Positions 25,556 to 37,150 of a DNA stretch of 64,000 nt are shown one piece after another. Source of the DNA: Glossina fuscipes (Eukaryota > Arthropoda > Insecta > Diptera > Glossinidae); assembly GCF_014805625.2 (NCBI RefSeq), contig NW_023998414.1, positions 35,108,747 through 35,172,746 of the forward strand. Reading direction: 5' to 3'. The first letter of the stretch is position 1, and every line of letters starts with the position of its first letter. The translations under genes and the position numbers were made by a program. The notes below the pieces were generated by a model, which saw only the letters and a list, made by a program, of their open reading frames with translations, did not search any database and was not told the DNA's origin.

Positions 25556-26605
25556 ATGGAAAATTGTGAAGAATTAGAGAGTAACGCAGTTCTTTTACAA
25601 AAATGTGGCGAGATTTTCTATGACACCTTAGCGACTCCGGACGTTAATGTGAGTTTTCAATGTACCTTTTGCCAGAAAATTTTCACTGAGCTATATGCAT
25701 TCCTACAACACTTGCAATGTGAACATTCACCGATGCCTATAGAAGAGCTATCTTTTGAAAGTGATAAAGAAGAAATAACGGAAGAAATCTTGCTTACAGT
25801 AGAGGAGCGTGTTAACCAATATGTACGAACTAAAAGTGAGGATTCTGACTCATCAGAATGTATCTCAAAAAATGATAAAACCGAAATGGATAATGATTAT
25901 AAGTCCGATGAGCTATCAGTAGATAAGAAAGAAAAGTATGACGCCCATTCTAAACCTCCTGCAGTTATTCGTAAACGTCGAGAATACATTTGTCCTCGTT
26001 GCTGTAAAGTATTCAAGAAAACTTGGGATTTAAAAGAGCATTTGCATATACACGATGGTCTGAAACCTTATAAATGTGAACACTGCCCAGCTTCTTTTGC
26101 ATGCAAATCAAATCTTAGAGTTCATATGAGAGGTCATAGTGGAGAAAAATCTTTTGTGTGCCATTTTTGTACAAGGAGTTTTACGTCTACAACTAGTCGA
26201 TACCGTCACGAACGTAGTCATACCGGTGAGCGACCTTACGTTTGTGAATTTTGTGGTAAAAGTTTTTCCACGTCGTCAGGATTAAGGAGCCATCGCAGCA
26301 GTCAGCATTTGAAAGAGCGAAATTTTGTCTGTGATATATGTGATAGACGTTTCAATAGACGTAGTCAATTGAGAATGCATCACACGAATATTCATACCGA
26401 AGTGCCGCGTACCCATGTCTGCGGGATTTGTGAAGCAGCGTTCAAAGGGATAATCGCTTTAAAAACCCATCTTAAAATTCATAAAGAAAAAACTTATGAA
26501 TGCTCAGAGTGCGGCAAAAAGTTTGCTCAACGTGGCGGCTTATACGCCCATCGAAGGACTCATAAAAAACAGAGAGATACTTTTCTGAAAGATATATGGA
26601 AATAA
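25556..26605 (+). CDS. C2H2 zinc-finger protein, paralogue 1 (349 aa)
   Basis: An intronless gene for a probable nuclear DNA-binding protein. One isolated C2H2 finger lies near the N-terminus at about 34-57 (FQCTFCQKIF...HLQCEH), followed by an acidic Glu/Asp/Ser linker and KRRE. Seven fingers follow at about 143-336, including YICPRCCKVFKKTWDLKEH, YKCEHCPASFACKSNLRVH, FVCHFCTRSFTSTTSRYRH, YVCEFCGKSFSTSSGLRSH, FVCDICDRRFNRRSQLRMHH, HVCGICEAAFKGIIALKTH and YECSECGKKFAQRGGLYAH. Linkers such as HTGERPY are canonical. There is no ZAD domain. Its close relative lies tail to tail at 27598-28794; the two share the N-terminal VLLQKCGEIF core and finger order but differ in the linker and finger contact positions, so they are diverged duplicates. 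DNA target unknown. Confidence 0.9.
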   Translation: MENCEELESNAVLLQKCGEIFYDTLATPDVNVSFQCTFCQKIFTELYAFLQHLQCEHSPMPIEELSFESDKEEITEEILLTVEERVNQYVRTKSEDSDSSECISKNDKTEMDNDYKSDELSVDKKEKYDAHSKPPAVIRKRREYICPRCCKVFKKTWDLKEHLHIHDGLKPYKCEHCPASFACKSNLRVHMRGHSGEKSFVCHFCTRSFTSTTSRYRHERSHTGERPYVCEFCGKSFSTSSGLRSHRSSQHLKERNFVCDICDRRFNRRSQLRMHHTNIHTEVPRTHVCGICEAAFKGIIALKTHLKIHKEKTYECSECGKKFAQRGGLYAHRRTHKKQRDTFLKDIWK

Positions 26606-27597
26606 GAAGTTTAAAAATAGAAAACTGTTGATAATCCGTTCCTTTTTTCCTTTTTAAGTTAACTATCGTATTCTAAATAAATTTGAGATTTAAAAAGGAT
26701 GCTGCCCGTCCGTCAAATTCGTCCATATTTGGAATAAAACATGAATGCTAACTTTTTTCACAATTTTTGCACAAAAGTTAAATTATTTCTTCTTAATCAC
26801 ACTCAACAATACGTTATCAATCGTTTTGGGACATATGATTATTCTTAAAGAAGATTAGTTTAGATTAAAACAAAGATTAAATAAGTAAGGAAGTTAAATA
26901 CGCCTTGAGGAGAATCTTTCCCACCTCCCACCTCAACACCTGAAACCAATGCAAACAAAAAAAAATCCTAAATACTTCAATAAATATGCCAATTGGTTGA
27001 TCTCGCCGATTTTTACACTGCTTTTGTATGTTTTGTATGTTTGTCGAGGCGATTCACGATAGGTTTACTTTCAGACCAACAACTGCATCTTTTGGCTGCT
27101 GCGCGAAGAATCACGCCTACTTTTGGGCTTTCATCTTCATTTTTGTGACTGAGCATTTCGAAAATACCTGATACCCACACCAACAATATTAAATCAAGTC
27201 AGTGCCCAACACTAATCATACATATATATATCTTAAAAGGTTGTTGATGCATATGCCAGGGTGTTGCGAATAGAAAGTTATCTACTTAATTCTAACTTGC
27301 TGGCACCAACTATAATGGGGATCACGATGGTAATCGAAGATGTTTTATCTTGATCGGCTACTAAATTTCTAGAACTTCTCCGCAAGTATTTGATGGACTT
27401 CACCTGATCAATGTATGATATTCGTTAATTTTCAATATACACCGCACCAATCAATAGCTTGTAAATCATTAGATTTAGTAGATAGAAATTGGAATTTCTA
27501 TATTTTTATTGTTTGGTAATAGGGATTTCATTTTGCAAAACATGTCAGTGATAAGGTACATTCTTTTTATCTGTTCTTTACACAGTTTTTTATTATT
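26606..27597. other. Convergent intergenic region between zinc-finger genes
   Basis: About one kilobase between the two stop codons. AT-rich; AATAAA at about 26674-26679 on the plus strand is a good polyadenylation signal for the first gene. On the minus strand TTTATT motifs near 27503-27508 and 27598 could serve the second gene. No coding signal or mobile element seen. Confidence 0.55.
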
Positions 27598-28794
27598 TTA
27601 TTCAATATGATTTACAGTATTTGTTTCGCAAGTGTTTTCGAAAAGGAATTCTTTCGTATCCACGCTCCAGATATCCTCATAACAATCCGCATTGTTTCCT
27701 TTCAAAGATTCTTGCTTTAGTATATCTTCTAGCAAAGTATCTGTCTGTTTTTTATGGGTTTTTCGATGATTATATAAACCGGAATGTTGGGCGAATTTTT
27801 TACCACACTCTGAACATTTATAGGTTTTTTCCTTATGAATTTTAAGATGTGCTTTTAATGTAGTTTTTCCTTTAAAAGCTGCTTTACAAATCGTACAGAC
27901 ATGACTACGCGGCATATCTGTGTGTATATATGTGTGATGCATTCTCAATTGGGCAGGTCTACTAAATCGTTTATCGCATATGTCACAAACAAAATTTCGT
28001 TCATCCAAGTGTTGTGTGCGACGATGGTTGTTTAAGTGTGATGACGTGGTATGCCCCATGCCGCAGAATTCGCATACGTATGGCCGTTCACCGGTGTGAC
28101 AGCGTTCGTGAGTATATCGTTCGCTTGTAGAAGCAAAGCTGCTCGTACAAAAATGGCACGTAAAAGGCTTTTCTCCTTTGTGTCGTCTCACATGAACTAC
28201 AAGGTTTTGTTTGCAGGCATAGGAAGCCGGGCAGAGTTCGCATTTATAAGGTTTTTCATGACCTTCGTGTGTAGGTAAGTGTTGTTGTAAATTCCACTTT
28301 TTTTTGAACACTTTTTGACAATGGTGGCAGGTATATTCTCGGCGTTTTTGATTCGTTTTAAGTGGCTTCGACCTTATTTTGCGCTTTTTTTCTTCGCCAG
28401 GTGATAATTCCTTTTTGGGTGTAACATCTATATCTATTTCAGTTTCGTCTTTTTCTAGTTTAAATAATGTTGTATCTTCTACTTCACAATTGCCATTACT
28501 GTCTTCAGTGGTAAAGAAAACTTCTTCCATCTTACAGTCCTCTTGGGATTCTTCATCACTTGCCGGCGAAATTTCTTCAGTAGGTGTTGGCGGTTTATAG
28601 TGCTCACTTTGTAAATGCTTTAGGAATGCATTCAGATTCATAAAAGTCTTTCGACAAAATAAGCACTGAAAGCCCACACAGACTTCTGGGTCCGCTAATG
28701 TATCACAGAAAATTTCTCCACATTTTTGCAAAAGTACTACACTGCTTTCTATCTCCTCATAATTTTCTATACTTTCTTCACTATTTAAATCCAT
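27598..28794 (-). CDS. C2H2 zinc-finger protein, paralogue 2 (398 aa)
   Basis: An intronless gene beginning MDLNSEESIENYEEIESS. An N-terminal finger (FQCLFCRKTFMNLNAFLKH) is followed by an acidic Glu/Asp-rich linker with a basic patch (KKRKIRSK). Seven C-terminal fingers then follow: YTCHHCQKVFKKKWNLQQH, YKCELCPASYACKQNLVVH, FTCHFCTSSFASTSERYTH, YVCEFCGMGHTTSSHLNNH, FVCDICDKRFSRPAQLRMHH, HVCTICKAAFKGKTTLKAH and YKCSECGKKFAQHSGLYNH. A 50-residue tail (DIWSVDTKEFLFENTC) is absent from the neighbour. Finger 5 has His in place of the usual core Phe (CGMGHTTS). Probable sequence-specific transcription factor in the nucleus. Paralogue of the gene at 25556-26605, in inverted orientation. Confidence 0.9.
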   Translation of the reverse strand: MDLNSEESIENYEEIESSVVLLQKCGEIFCDTLADPEVCVGFQCLFCRKTFMNLNAFLKHLQSEHYKPPTPTEEISPASDEESQEDCKMEEVFFTTEDSNGNCEVEDTTLFKLEKDETEIDIDVTPKKELSPGEEKKRKIRSKPLKTNQKRREYTCHHCQKVFKKKWNLQQHLPTHEGHEKPYKCELCPASYACKQNLVVHVRRHKGEKPFTCHFCTSSFASTSERYTHERCHTGERPYVCEFCGMGHTTSSHLNNHRRTQHLDERNFVCDICDKRFSRPAQLRMHHTYIHTDMPRSHVCTICKAAFKGKTTLKAHLKIHKEKTYKCSECGKKFAQHSGLYNHRKTHKKQTDTLLEDILKQESLKGNNADCYEDIWSVDTKEFLFENTCETNTVNHIE

Positions 28795-29012
28795 ATTAGT
28801 TACTTATTCTCAAAATATTTAGCTTTTAGCATATATCGCTGCTAATATATCCACGTTCTTTCGTAAACAAATGATTAATTGCTCAGAAATATCGTATTTC
28901 CGTAAAAAACAGGAATGTTAAAGATTAAAAAATTCAAAATTATCTATGTGTTTCAAACAGCTCTGTTTTACACGCTGCTAAGTTGGATTTCGATGGTGAA
29001 TCGTTTACTTAG
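28795..29012. other. Upstream region of zinc-finger paralogue 2
   Basis: Short upstream region of the minus-strand zinc-finger gene, also the left flank of the USP fragment. No defined promoter element is recognisable. Confidence 0.3.
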
Positions 29013-29200
29013 CATACAAACGTCAAAGTTGGTTTGGTTAATCTAGGGAATACTTGTTACATGAATAGCGTATTGCAAGCTCTATTATTTATTGTATTTA
29101 TTGTATTATTTGGCATTATGTATATATATTATAAATGGATTTTTACACTCCGCAACTTGAACGTAATGCAGAAGGATACATTGTCAGAACTGTATTAATC
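29013..29200 (+). pseudogene. Ubiquitin-specific protease Cys-box fragment
   Basis: The plus-strand frame reads VGLVNLGNTCYMNSVLQAL at 29028-29084. This is the catalytic Cys-box of USP/UCH-type deubiquitinases (GLxNLGNTCYMNSxLQxL), including the nucleophilic Cys; it resembles the USP35/USP38 type. The reading frame begins directly after an in-frame stop, lacks an upstream start, and degenerates into hydrophobic AT-driven residues (IVFIVLFGIMYIYYKW) before a stop at about 29197. A possible further scrap, CCVQCRKYL, lies near 29284 in another frame. No His box is visible. A short exon of a live gene is the alternative, but no donor follows the Cys box. Confidence 0.6.
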
Positions 29201-32200
29201 GATTAAACTCAATCATATACTCCGAAAAATTCAGGCAATTTTTGGACTTCAGATATATACTTTAAAACTGTTACCGATTGTTGCGTACAGTGTAGAAAAT
29301 ATCTTCACATTTTATCCCTGCGTTTACTAATCAAAAAGATCCCATAAAGTGCAATCTTTCTAAATCTGTTTGAAATTCTAAATCGACTAGATCATATCTA
29401 TCAAACTCACGTTGCAAAGGACGCTTAAGAAAACTAGAGTGAAAAAATACAGAAACAGCCCTTGCTTTTTTTGTCATATTATTTTAATGCGGAACTCATT
29501 CTGTTGTACAGTTTTTAAATTATTAGAGTAAAAATCGGCAAATGGATTTATTCAATCAATCAAAAACGAAAACTAGGCCGAATGGACTCAATCAGCTGAC
29601 TTTTTGAAAATTTCCCAATATCCAATACGAAATGTTACAAAAAAAATTGAAAAAAAAACTGCAAACAGCAATTAATATCACTATTGAATACTGCATTATG
29701 AAACGCAAGAATAAAACCCGTAATGTGGGAAGTCTGCGCAAAACTTTTGGCTGTCAATTTGACATTTGTAACTACTTTTTTAAAATTATTGACAAAGGTT
29801 TCTCAAAAATACTTCCATAAATTTTACTCTCAAAAAGACATTCTTACTCTTACTTATTTCACGAAAACAAGCAATTTTGCGCGGTGGCGGAAAATCTATA
29901 TTATATATATAGCGAAAAAAAGGAAACTTTTCATTAAAATACTAGGATTTTTTCTACAAGAAATAAATGTGCGTTGTGTATAATATCAAAAACAAAAGTA
30001 TTAATAGAAATCTTTGGGAAGTTTTCTTAATAAACTAATAGAAGAAAAAGTGTTGTTTGTGTTTGCTCTTTGCAGTGTTTTGTTAGGTATGTTGTGCTTT
30101 CAAGAAAAATAAATTTTCCAATTTTTCAATTACCTAAGTAATATTTGGTTTACCTGTTAAACAGTGAAATTATTGTGGTATAAAATAAAACGTTCCTTTT
30201 AAAGGTGTCTAAAATATAAATACATTTTATTAAAGAAAATTTTTTTCTTGAACAAAAATCCCACGAAATCCTGCCTAGAAGTTTTTCAGAATTAGGGGTA
30301 AGTGAAATTTTCCGATTGGTTTCTGGTTCATAGTAATTATGTGTGCGTATTCCTTGCAAATTTTGGTCATTTTCTTACCAATGCGTGCGAGGGTGGGGTG
30401 AGGTGCCAGTGGGATAATTAACTCCCATTGACAATAAGCAACTGCTGTTACAAAAGCAAAATTGATTGTTATGTTGTTGAATTTTGTTTTTTTTCCTTTT
30501 TTTTTTTATTGTTTCTTTTTATCACGGGGTTGTTACGTGCTTTTAAGGACTTTTTTCGCTGTACAGTGTCGTAGTTGGTAGAAAATTTTATGGAAATAAT
30601 TGATTCGTTGGCAATTTATTTATTTGAAATGAAATTAATGTGAAAATAGGGCTTAATATGTTATAATAATAAATATAATTTTTTTAAAAGAAAGTAAAGT
30701 TTGCAGGAAATACACGCAATTAAAGTTGAATTGAAACTGTGTGGAAAATTAAGGACAACTGACCAGCGAGAAATTGGAAAATTTATCGAAAAATATCTGC
30801 AAATAGCATTTACATAATATTTATTTAGTAATTGGATTGGTTTTTTCGTTAATGTAGTTTAATTATAGTAATTTTGCACTTTAATGGAAAAATCAAATTC
30901 CAAAGAATCTTATAGAAATGACCTTGGGAATTGAAAAAATTTATAATGAAAAAATTTGAATGAATATGGACTGCTAAAAATTGTCGAATTTTTGGGATTA
31001 ATATAATATACGATGTTAACATTACAGTCTTTATGGATTGAACGCAATGAACTTATGAGGTAATTCAATATCTTATATGTAAGAGGATGGCTTGGTCTTA
31101 CGACGTAATTTAAGAACAATGGATAGCGCGTCGATCTTGTTTATTGTGGATAGTTCCTTCAAGGCTACCACTTTTATATGTAAACCATTGATTGCTGAAA
31201 CTAGTATAGGCTTTTCACTGGTCGGGCAAATTTAATACGTCTCCGACGCTGCGCTTTGCGCTGTTCTATTAGCAAAGCGTATCCTACAGAGCGTATTTCA
31301 AATGTCTGGAAGAATTGTTCTTAGCACATACTGTGTAGTGAGTATAGCCACCTTTTTTTTTACTTTTGCAGAAGTTAATCTAATTTCATGTATATATAAT
31401 GAAGTTGCAAAGAGTTCTAAATTGCAGGCGTATGAAGCTCTAACTTATTCTTCAAGCCCACATAGAGAAGAGCGCAGTGTGTAATAGGTTGTTGGGATAG
31501 CTCTTAGACTAAAAGAAAAGAGAAAAGAACTTAAACTTATGAGAACCTATGTTGTATCCTTTACCTTTGAAAAGTTTGGCTTATCAAAAAAAAAAAAAAA
31601 AAAAAAAATTCTTTTTAGGTTTACAATGCTTGTCGTGGTGGGCGTGCTAATTTGTTTTTCAATTCATTTTACAGCGGTTGACGTGGACAAATATGTAGTG
31701 GTTAGTGTATGAGAAATTTTTTTGTCCGATTAGAAAAACAAACATTAACCCAGCGAAAGCATAAATTTAACGGCGTTTCTACACCAAATTTTAATTAAAA
31801 ACGTTTCACTTGTTTATCGCTTGACAAAATGCCTTATGCTCGTGTTTCATTATCTGCTGTTTGATAATTGTTGTGCACCTACGAAAGTAACGAAACCGCA
31901 TATATATATATATATATATATATACATAGAAATCGTTAATGACAACAATCGGAACCACAATCACTATAACATTTATTTTTCACAACAATCTGAGTATAGG
32001 CAGAGTTAAGGCAGCTTTTCATTTCCTTTTTGTAAGCAAACCCAAATTTGTATGCAAGTTAATTACCTGACTATGTCTTGTCAATCCGTTTAGTGTTTCA
32101 TTAGTGTTGCAAGTCAACTCGAGCAGGTTATGTCATATGTTGTCCACATCTGGTGGAATCATATGTCATAGATATTTTATTCTTCATTTCATTTTGTTGT

Positions 32201-32319
32201 GGAAATAATTAGATCGCATCAGGCAAGGATGGACATTACGGCTAATGATTACTCTGAGAATATAATTGCCTTCTATATAGGATTCCGAATTCAATAGGCA
32301 TCGCGCTTATTCAACGTTC

Positions 32320-32480
32320 CATAATATGGGCATGCCTTTTGCGGCCAGGATAATGCTTACAAAACACATTACCTAAGCGGACAGTCGGAAATGCTTAAAT
32401 CGATTCAAAATTTGATGCAGATCAATATAGAATACACTTTATGGGGTCTTTGAGGTTTTCTTCTGGGCAAACGTTTTTAC
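32320..32480 (+). repeat. Dispersed repeat family B fragment
   Basis: Contains GCGGACAGTCGGAAATGCTT, AAATCGATTCAAAATTTGAT and TTTATGGGGTCTTTGAGG, the 3' core of repeat family B. Confidence 0.6.
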
Positions 32481-35439
32481 AAAATGAATCCTCCGCTAAT
32501 GGGCATAAATATTGAAAAATTGCCGTGTCATGATGTACAGATGCATATTACTTTTGTAGCTTTCGTTAGGCTTCTAATATTAAACAATTGTAGTTATACA
32601 GGAAGGATCTTTTTTTGGCTCATAAATCAATACAAGTTTCACTAAAGTTAAAATTTTTTTTATTTTTTTTATTTTATATGTGTGTTCTCGTGCAATTATA
32701 GTTTGGAAGGGGTGGCTTTTAAAAAAAAATATGAATGTAACTATACCAACACACCCTCTTAGAATTGTATTTATACATGTGTAAATGTGGTTATGCGAGA
32801 CGGTGTGCGCAATTAACGGTTGTATCATCTTCCTCTTTGCTTTATTCATCCGATGTAAAGCCGTTACATAAATATTCGTTTCATATTCACATTCATTTCA
32901 ATCTTTCACTTATAACAAATGAAAAAAATATTATTCACTTTGATATGCGAATCGTAAAATCCGTTAAAAACCTATTACATAGAGATAAAAATTTTAAAGC
33001 TATTGCTCAACTGAAATAGATCGGAATTTTTAGAGGACCTTGTGAACCATATCCCTTTATTAATGGACTTCACTTTCAGTCTTTGTCTAAATATTTAGCC
33101 GATATTTTGGCATATTACAATATTTAGCTGGGAACGCATTGGGAAAGAAACTAGTTCTTGAAATATCTCCTGATCCTAATTATCTATCAGTCATAGTAAC
33201 GATATAGTTTTGGTGGTATGGTTTGCCCACGGTCATTCAAAAACGTTTGAAATGCAAGCATCACTGATAAGAGCTTCATATCTAACATGCTGCTTTTTTA
33301 TAACTATCACTGAACGATAAGAGATATATTAATTGTGTCAAAACGTATGCAACGCATAGAAGGATCTTCTTGGTCAGCATCAAGTTCTAAATCGATTGAA
33401 GTATGTCCGTCTGGCTGTCCCTCCCTGTAATGTCTATTGTAAACATTTTGCTATTCGCAAAAATGACTTTAATATCTATAAACTTGCAAGAGAATTCGAA
33501 AAGGACTTAAACTTTTCAAAGAACTCGCCTACAACACTCCCACACGGTTATATAACAAAAACTATGGACTCTTTTTGCCTTTCGTGTTTGTTCCTTGCTA
33601 CTTATAAAGTACAACATGTACACTAAGTAAATTTCCCCATTTATTCGGAAACTAGCACACATCTGCCATGCCCACCCAATATTATAGAGTATGAAAACTT
33701 AGTTGTTTTTCTTTTCTTTTTTTTTTTTTTTTGTTCATGATCACGGTGATAGGTATAAAAGATTCGGTCACGATCGAACATAATTTTCTTACTTGTTTAT
33801 GATTCCTGTAGAACTTTGTTTTCCTGGCTTGACGAAATGCGGCAATTTTGATTAATAGCGAAATTTTCATTAAAGGCTAGAATTTGAGGTGAAGCTCTGC
33901 GCCGCGTAGTGATCGATCGTTCAGCTTTATGTTTCATGCACTAACTATCGATTATGGCCAATGGCTGGCAATCGAAGGCAACATTTTCAAGTTTGGTAAA
34001 GTTAAAAGACAAAAAAATAAATACACAAAAAAAAAATAAAAATACATATCACATAACTTGAAAGGCAATAAGAAGGATGTATTAATATAATGGCCGTGTA
34101 ATACAGTAGCAGTAGTAGTAATATAATATAACCTGTACATGTGCGTGAGGAAAACATTTTTAAGCAAAGTTTCTATCACTGTGAGCATGTTAAGGGCACA
34201 CACGATAGACAGATGTAAGAACGGACAAAAACATCAAGCTATGTCGCTTAAGCATCTCACGGTGTAAACTGTGATGCGTTTCTCTGAGTGTCAAAGACAA
34301 TGCAAGATAGACTTAACCCGATAATAACCAAACTCGCAACCAGAATTATATATTTGTATATATATGTATATATATATATAGTTCTTGGTGAGGAATACTC
34401 AATATTCGTTTTTAGATATGAAGTTTTCTCCCTCCATTAGTCTTAACCGTTGCGCGATTCGGTATCTTTCAACCACTTTTGTAATGAGTATACGTTTTAC
34501 TGTAACAACGGGCACGTTCCTTTTTTTTTTTTTTTTTTTTTTTTTTATTGAAATTAATTGAAGATTTAAAATTAAATTTTTTTTTTTTTATTTTTTTGGT
34601 TTTTTTTTTTTTTTTTTTAGTTAACGACACCCTTATTATTAAATCATGTCTTCTATTGAATGTTAATGACCTTGAATTTTCTTTATACTTTAATTGTCGT
34701 ATTGTAATGGAGAATATAACCGTCAAATAAAGTTTTTGCTAGAATTTCGTTTACTAGCGACCAATAAAATTAATGTTAAGGCAGCGATATCGGTATCAGT
34801 CAGATATAAGTATAAGTGAAAGAAGAAGATTAGTTTTGACTTATAGCGATTCTTTTAATTCCTGTCACCAATCGCTTTGAAAGTTTCGTTGGCTTTGACA
34901 AGAAGACAAAACTTAAGAAAAAATGAGATATAAATTATGTTCGGCTTTGGCCGAGTCTGTCAACATTCACCACACACACAGGTTATGAATGACATTTGAT
35001 TACAATGTAAACCGGAGAACCGTTATTCATATATCGCATAAATAAGAATGACATATGATGCAGCCGTACTTTGTAGGTAGCGAAAGTTATTTGCATGCTT
35101 CATCTGATTTACTTACACCGAAAAATGAGTATATGTTCAATTTGTCAAAACTTTTGCAAGACCTTTGCAGAAAAAAGTGTTCGCGACCGCATATAGTGCG
35201 CAAATATTCTTAATTAAGATTAAATTCTCAATCGATTTCGCTCGTCTTTTGTCTGTCCGTCGGTTCGTTCGTCTATGTAAATTCTGTTTTAAATATTCTC
35301 AAGTCCGTCCGTTCTTGCGTCTGTGTAATGTCTATTTTACATATTCTCTGGTTCGTTCGTTCCTTCGTCTCTCGAATATCTTTTTAAAATATTCTCCTGC
35401 TCGTAAAAATGAAGCTACCAGCTTCAAATTTATCCGAGA

Positions 35440-35640
35440 CATTGGAACTATTTCCGAAAATGGGACCAATTGGCCAGAGGACATGCCGACTCTTTCCAAA
35501 AACAAAAATAATTTGGTCTTTTTGCACTTTACATTTAAATCGTAACAGATACAAAAATAAAACTAAGGTGTATGCGGAGAAAAATGCAAAAACCATACAC
35601 GCCCATCCAATATTATAGAATAGTAAAAGTTAATTTCCCC
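35440..35640 (-). repeat. Dispersed repeat family B fragment, inverted
   Basis: Ends ACGCCCATCCAATATTATAG, the reverse complement of the start motif (ATATTGGGTGGGCGT) of family B. A similar inverted end, GCCCACCCAATATTATAGAG, lies at 33669-33689. Confidence 0.5.
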
Positions 35641-36349
35641 CAGAAAAAAGCTTCAGAGACTCTGTAAAGTACAAAAATTCTTAATTAGTAACAAAAATAT
35701 TGGGTTTATCTAGGCCTGTCTGTCCTTACGTCCCTCAGTTTTTATGGTAACAGCACATGCTATTGAAAATAGATTTCATTTACGTAGCGCTCCCCCTACT
35801 TTGCAAAAATCGTTATTTAAAAACAATTTGCAATTTTCTAGATATCTCGAGAGAAACAGTTGAGTATTAGTAGAGTAAAGTATTCAGCATATTGAATTGA
35901 TGTGCAAGAATTGAATCGAATTTGGCCAAATTATTACATAGGAATAAGGGATCATTTTTAGTGTTTATTACGTTACAAGGTTATTTTTCATACGCGCTAC
36001 AGTATGGTTTTATGGCATTAGTTTTGCAAAAATTATGCGACTGTAAAGTGATCTAATGCGAACGACGCTACGAACTTGTTTCTCTTTATCCGTTATGTTC
36101 GCTGGCATTGTGAAAGAAACGGAAATGAAAATGACACAAAATATGAATTAGTTCAGAGCCAAGTACACTCAATGAATGCATGCATTCAACGTTTTATAAA
36201 CATTCGACAAACATAATAATGTGTCTCCAATAAACAAACAAAATGCAAACAATGAAATTATATTCGGTTGTAGCCGAATTTTTTATATCATCCACTACTG
36301 TTATTGTCGAGAATATTAACAAAACAAAAGGAAAAGCGAAATATTCATA

Positions 36350-36720
36350 GTCTATAATATTGGGTGGGCGTGGCTGATTTGTCCTATTTTCGTGGAAGAA
36401 AAGTGAAAATTTATATTGCATATCTGAATAACGAGGAAAAGCCAGGGTGTTCTCTGCATGGGGTTTTTTTTTATTTTTAATATGCGTGTCTTAGGTGTGT
36501 CTCCGGTTCGTTTGACCAGTTCGAGTAATTTTGAAGCTCCTTTTTACGATAGTGTCATTTTTGGCAAAGGGGAGTATGCTTATCATAGATATTATATAGG
36601 TGGACAAACGGACAGATGGACAGACGACCAAGCGGACATGGTTAGACGTATATCAAATTTGTCATTGGTCAAGAATACGTTCACTTTATGGGATTTTTGA
36701 AGCTTTCTTATTCTTAGCGT
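36350..36720 (+). repeat. Dispersed repeat family B copy
   Basis: Begins ATTGGGTGGGCGTGGCTGAT, continues GTGTCTTAGGTGTGTC, then CAAGCGGACATGGTTAG and CACTTTATGGGATTTTTGAA. It is directly followed by another copy. Confidence 0.65.
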
Positions 36721-36724
36721 AAAA

Positions 36725-37150
36725 ACAAAATGGTGGGTGTGGCCAATTTTTTTCGTTCTTCTATAGGTATGACTGCGTCACCCATACAATGTACATTCAA
36801 ATTTGCATATCCGTTGTGTATCCGTTGCAGTAAGTAATGAGCAACAAATCAATTTTGTTTTCCTTTTGCAAAACAAAAGTTCTCAGGTGACGTGGTACTA
36901 TAGACGATTTCCTTCAATCGATTTAGCACATTTTCAATTCCAATCTGCATGCAAGAACATCCAAATTTCTTTGCCAATGTCTCTGCCAATAGCTTCAGTT
37001 TTGCGGTAACAGGAGAATTTGTGTGTGTAACACGAAAGTATGGACGGATCTGCTTAAATCGATTCATAGTTTTGTGCTGGTCAAAAATATTATATATGCA
37101 TACTTTGTGAAAGGATCGTCTCTGAGGCTCGTTCAAAATGTTGCAAACGT
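36725..37150 (+). repeat. Dispersed repeat family B copy, adjacent
   Basis: GTGGGTGTGGCCAATTTTTT, AATTTCTTTGCCAATGTC, GGACGGATCTGCTTAAATCG and ATTCATAGTTTTGTGCTGGT. Head-to-tail with the copy upstream. Confidence 0.65.

Noticed and set aside
36849..37136. 95-codon minus frame
   Set aside because: Lies wholly in a family B repeat and is not open in the other copies.
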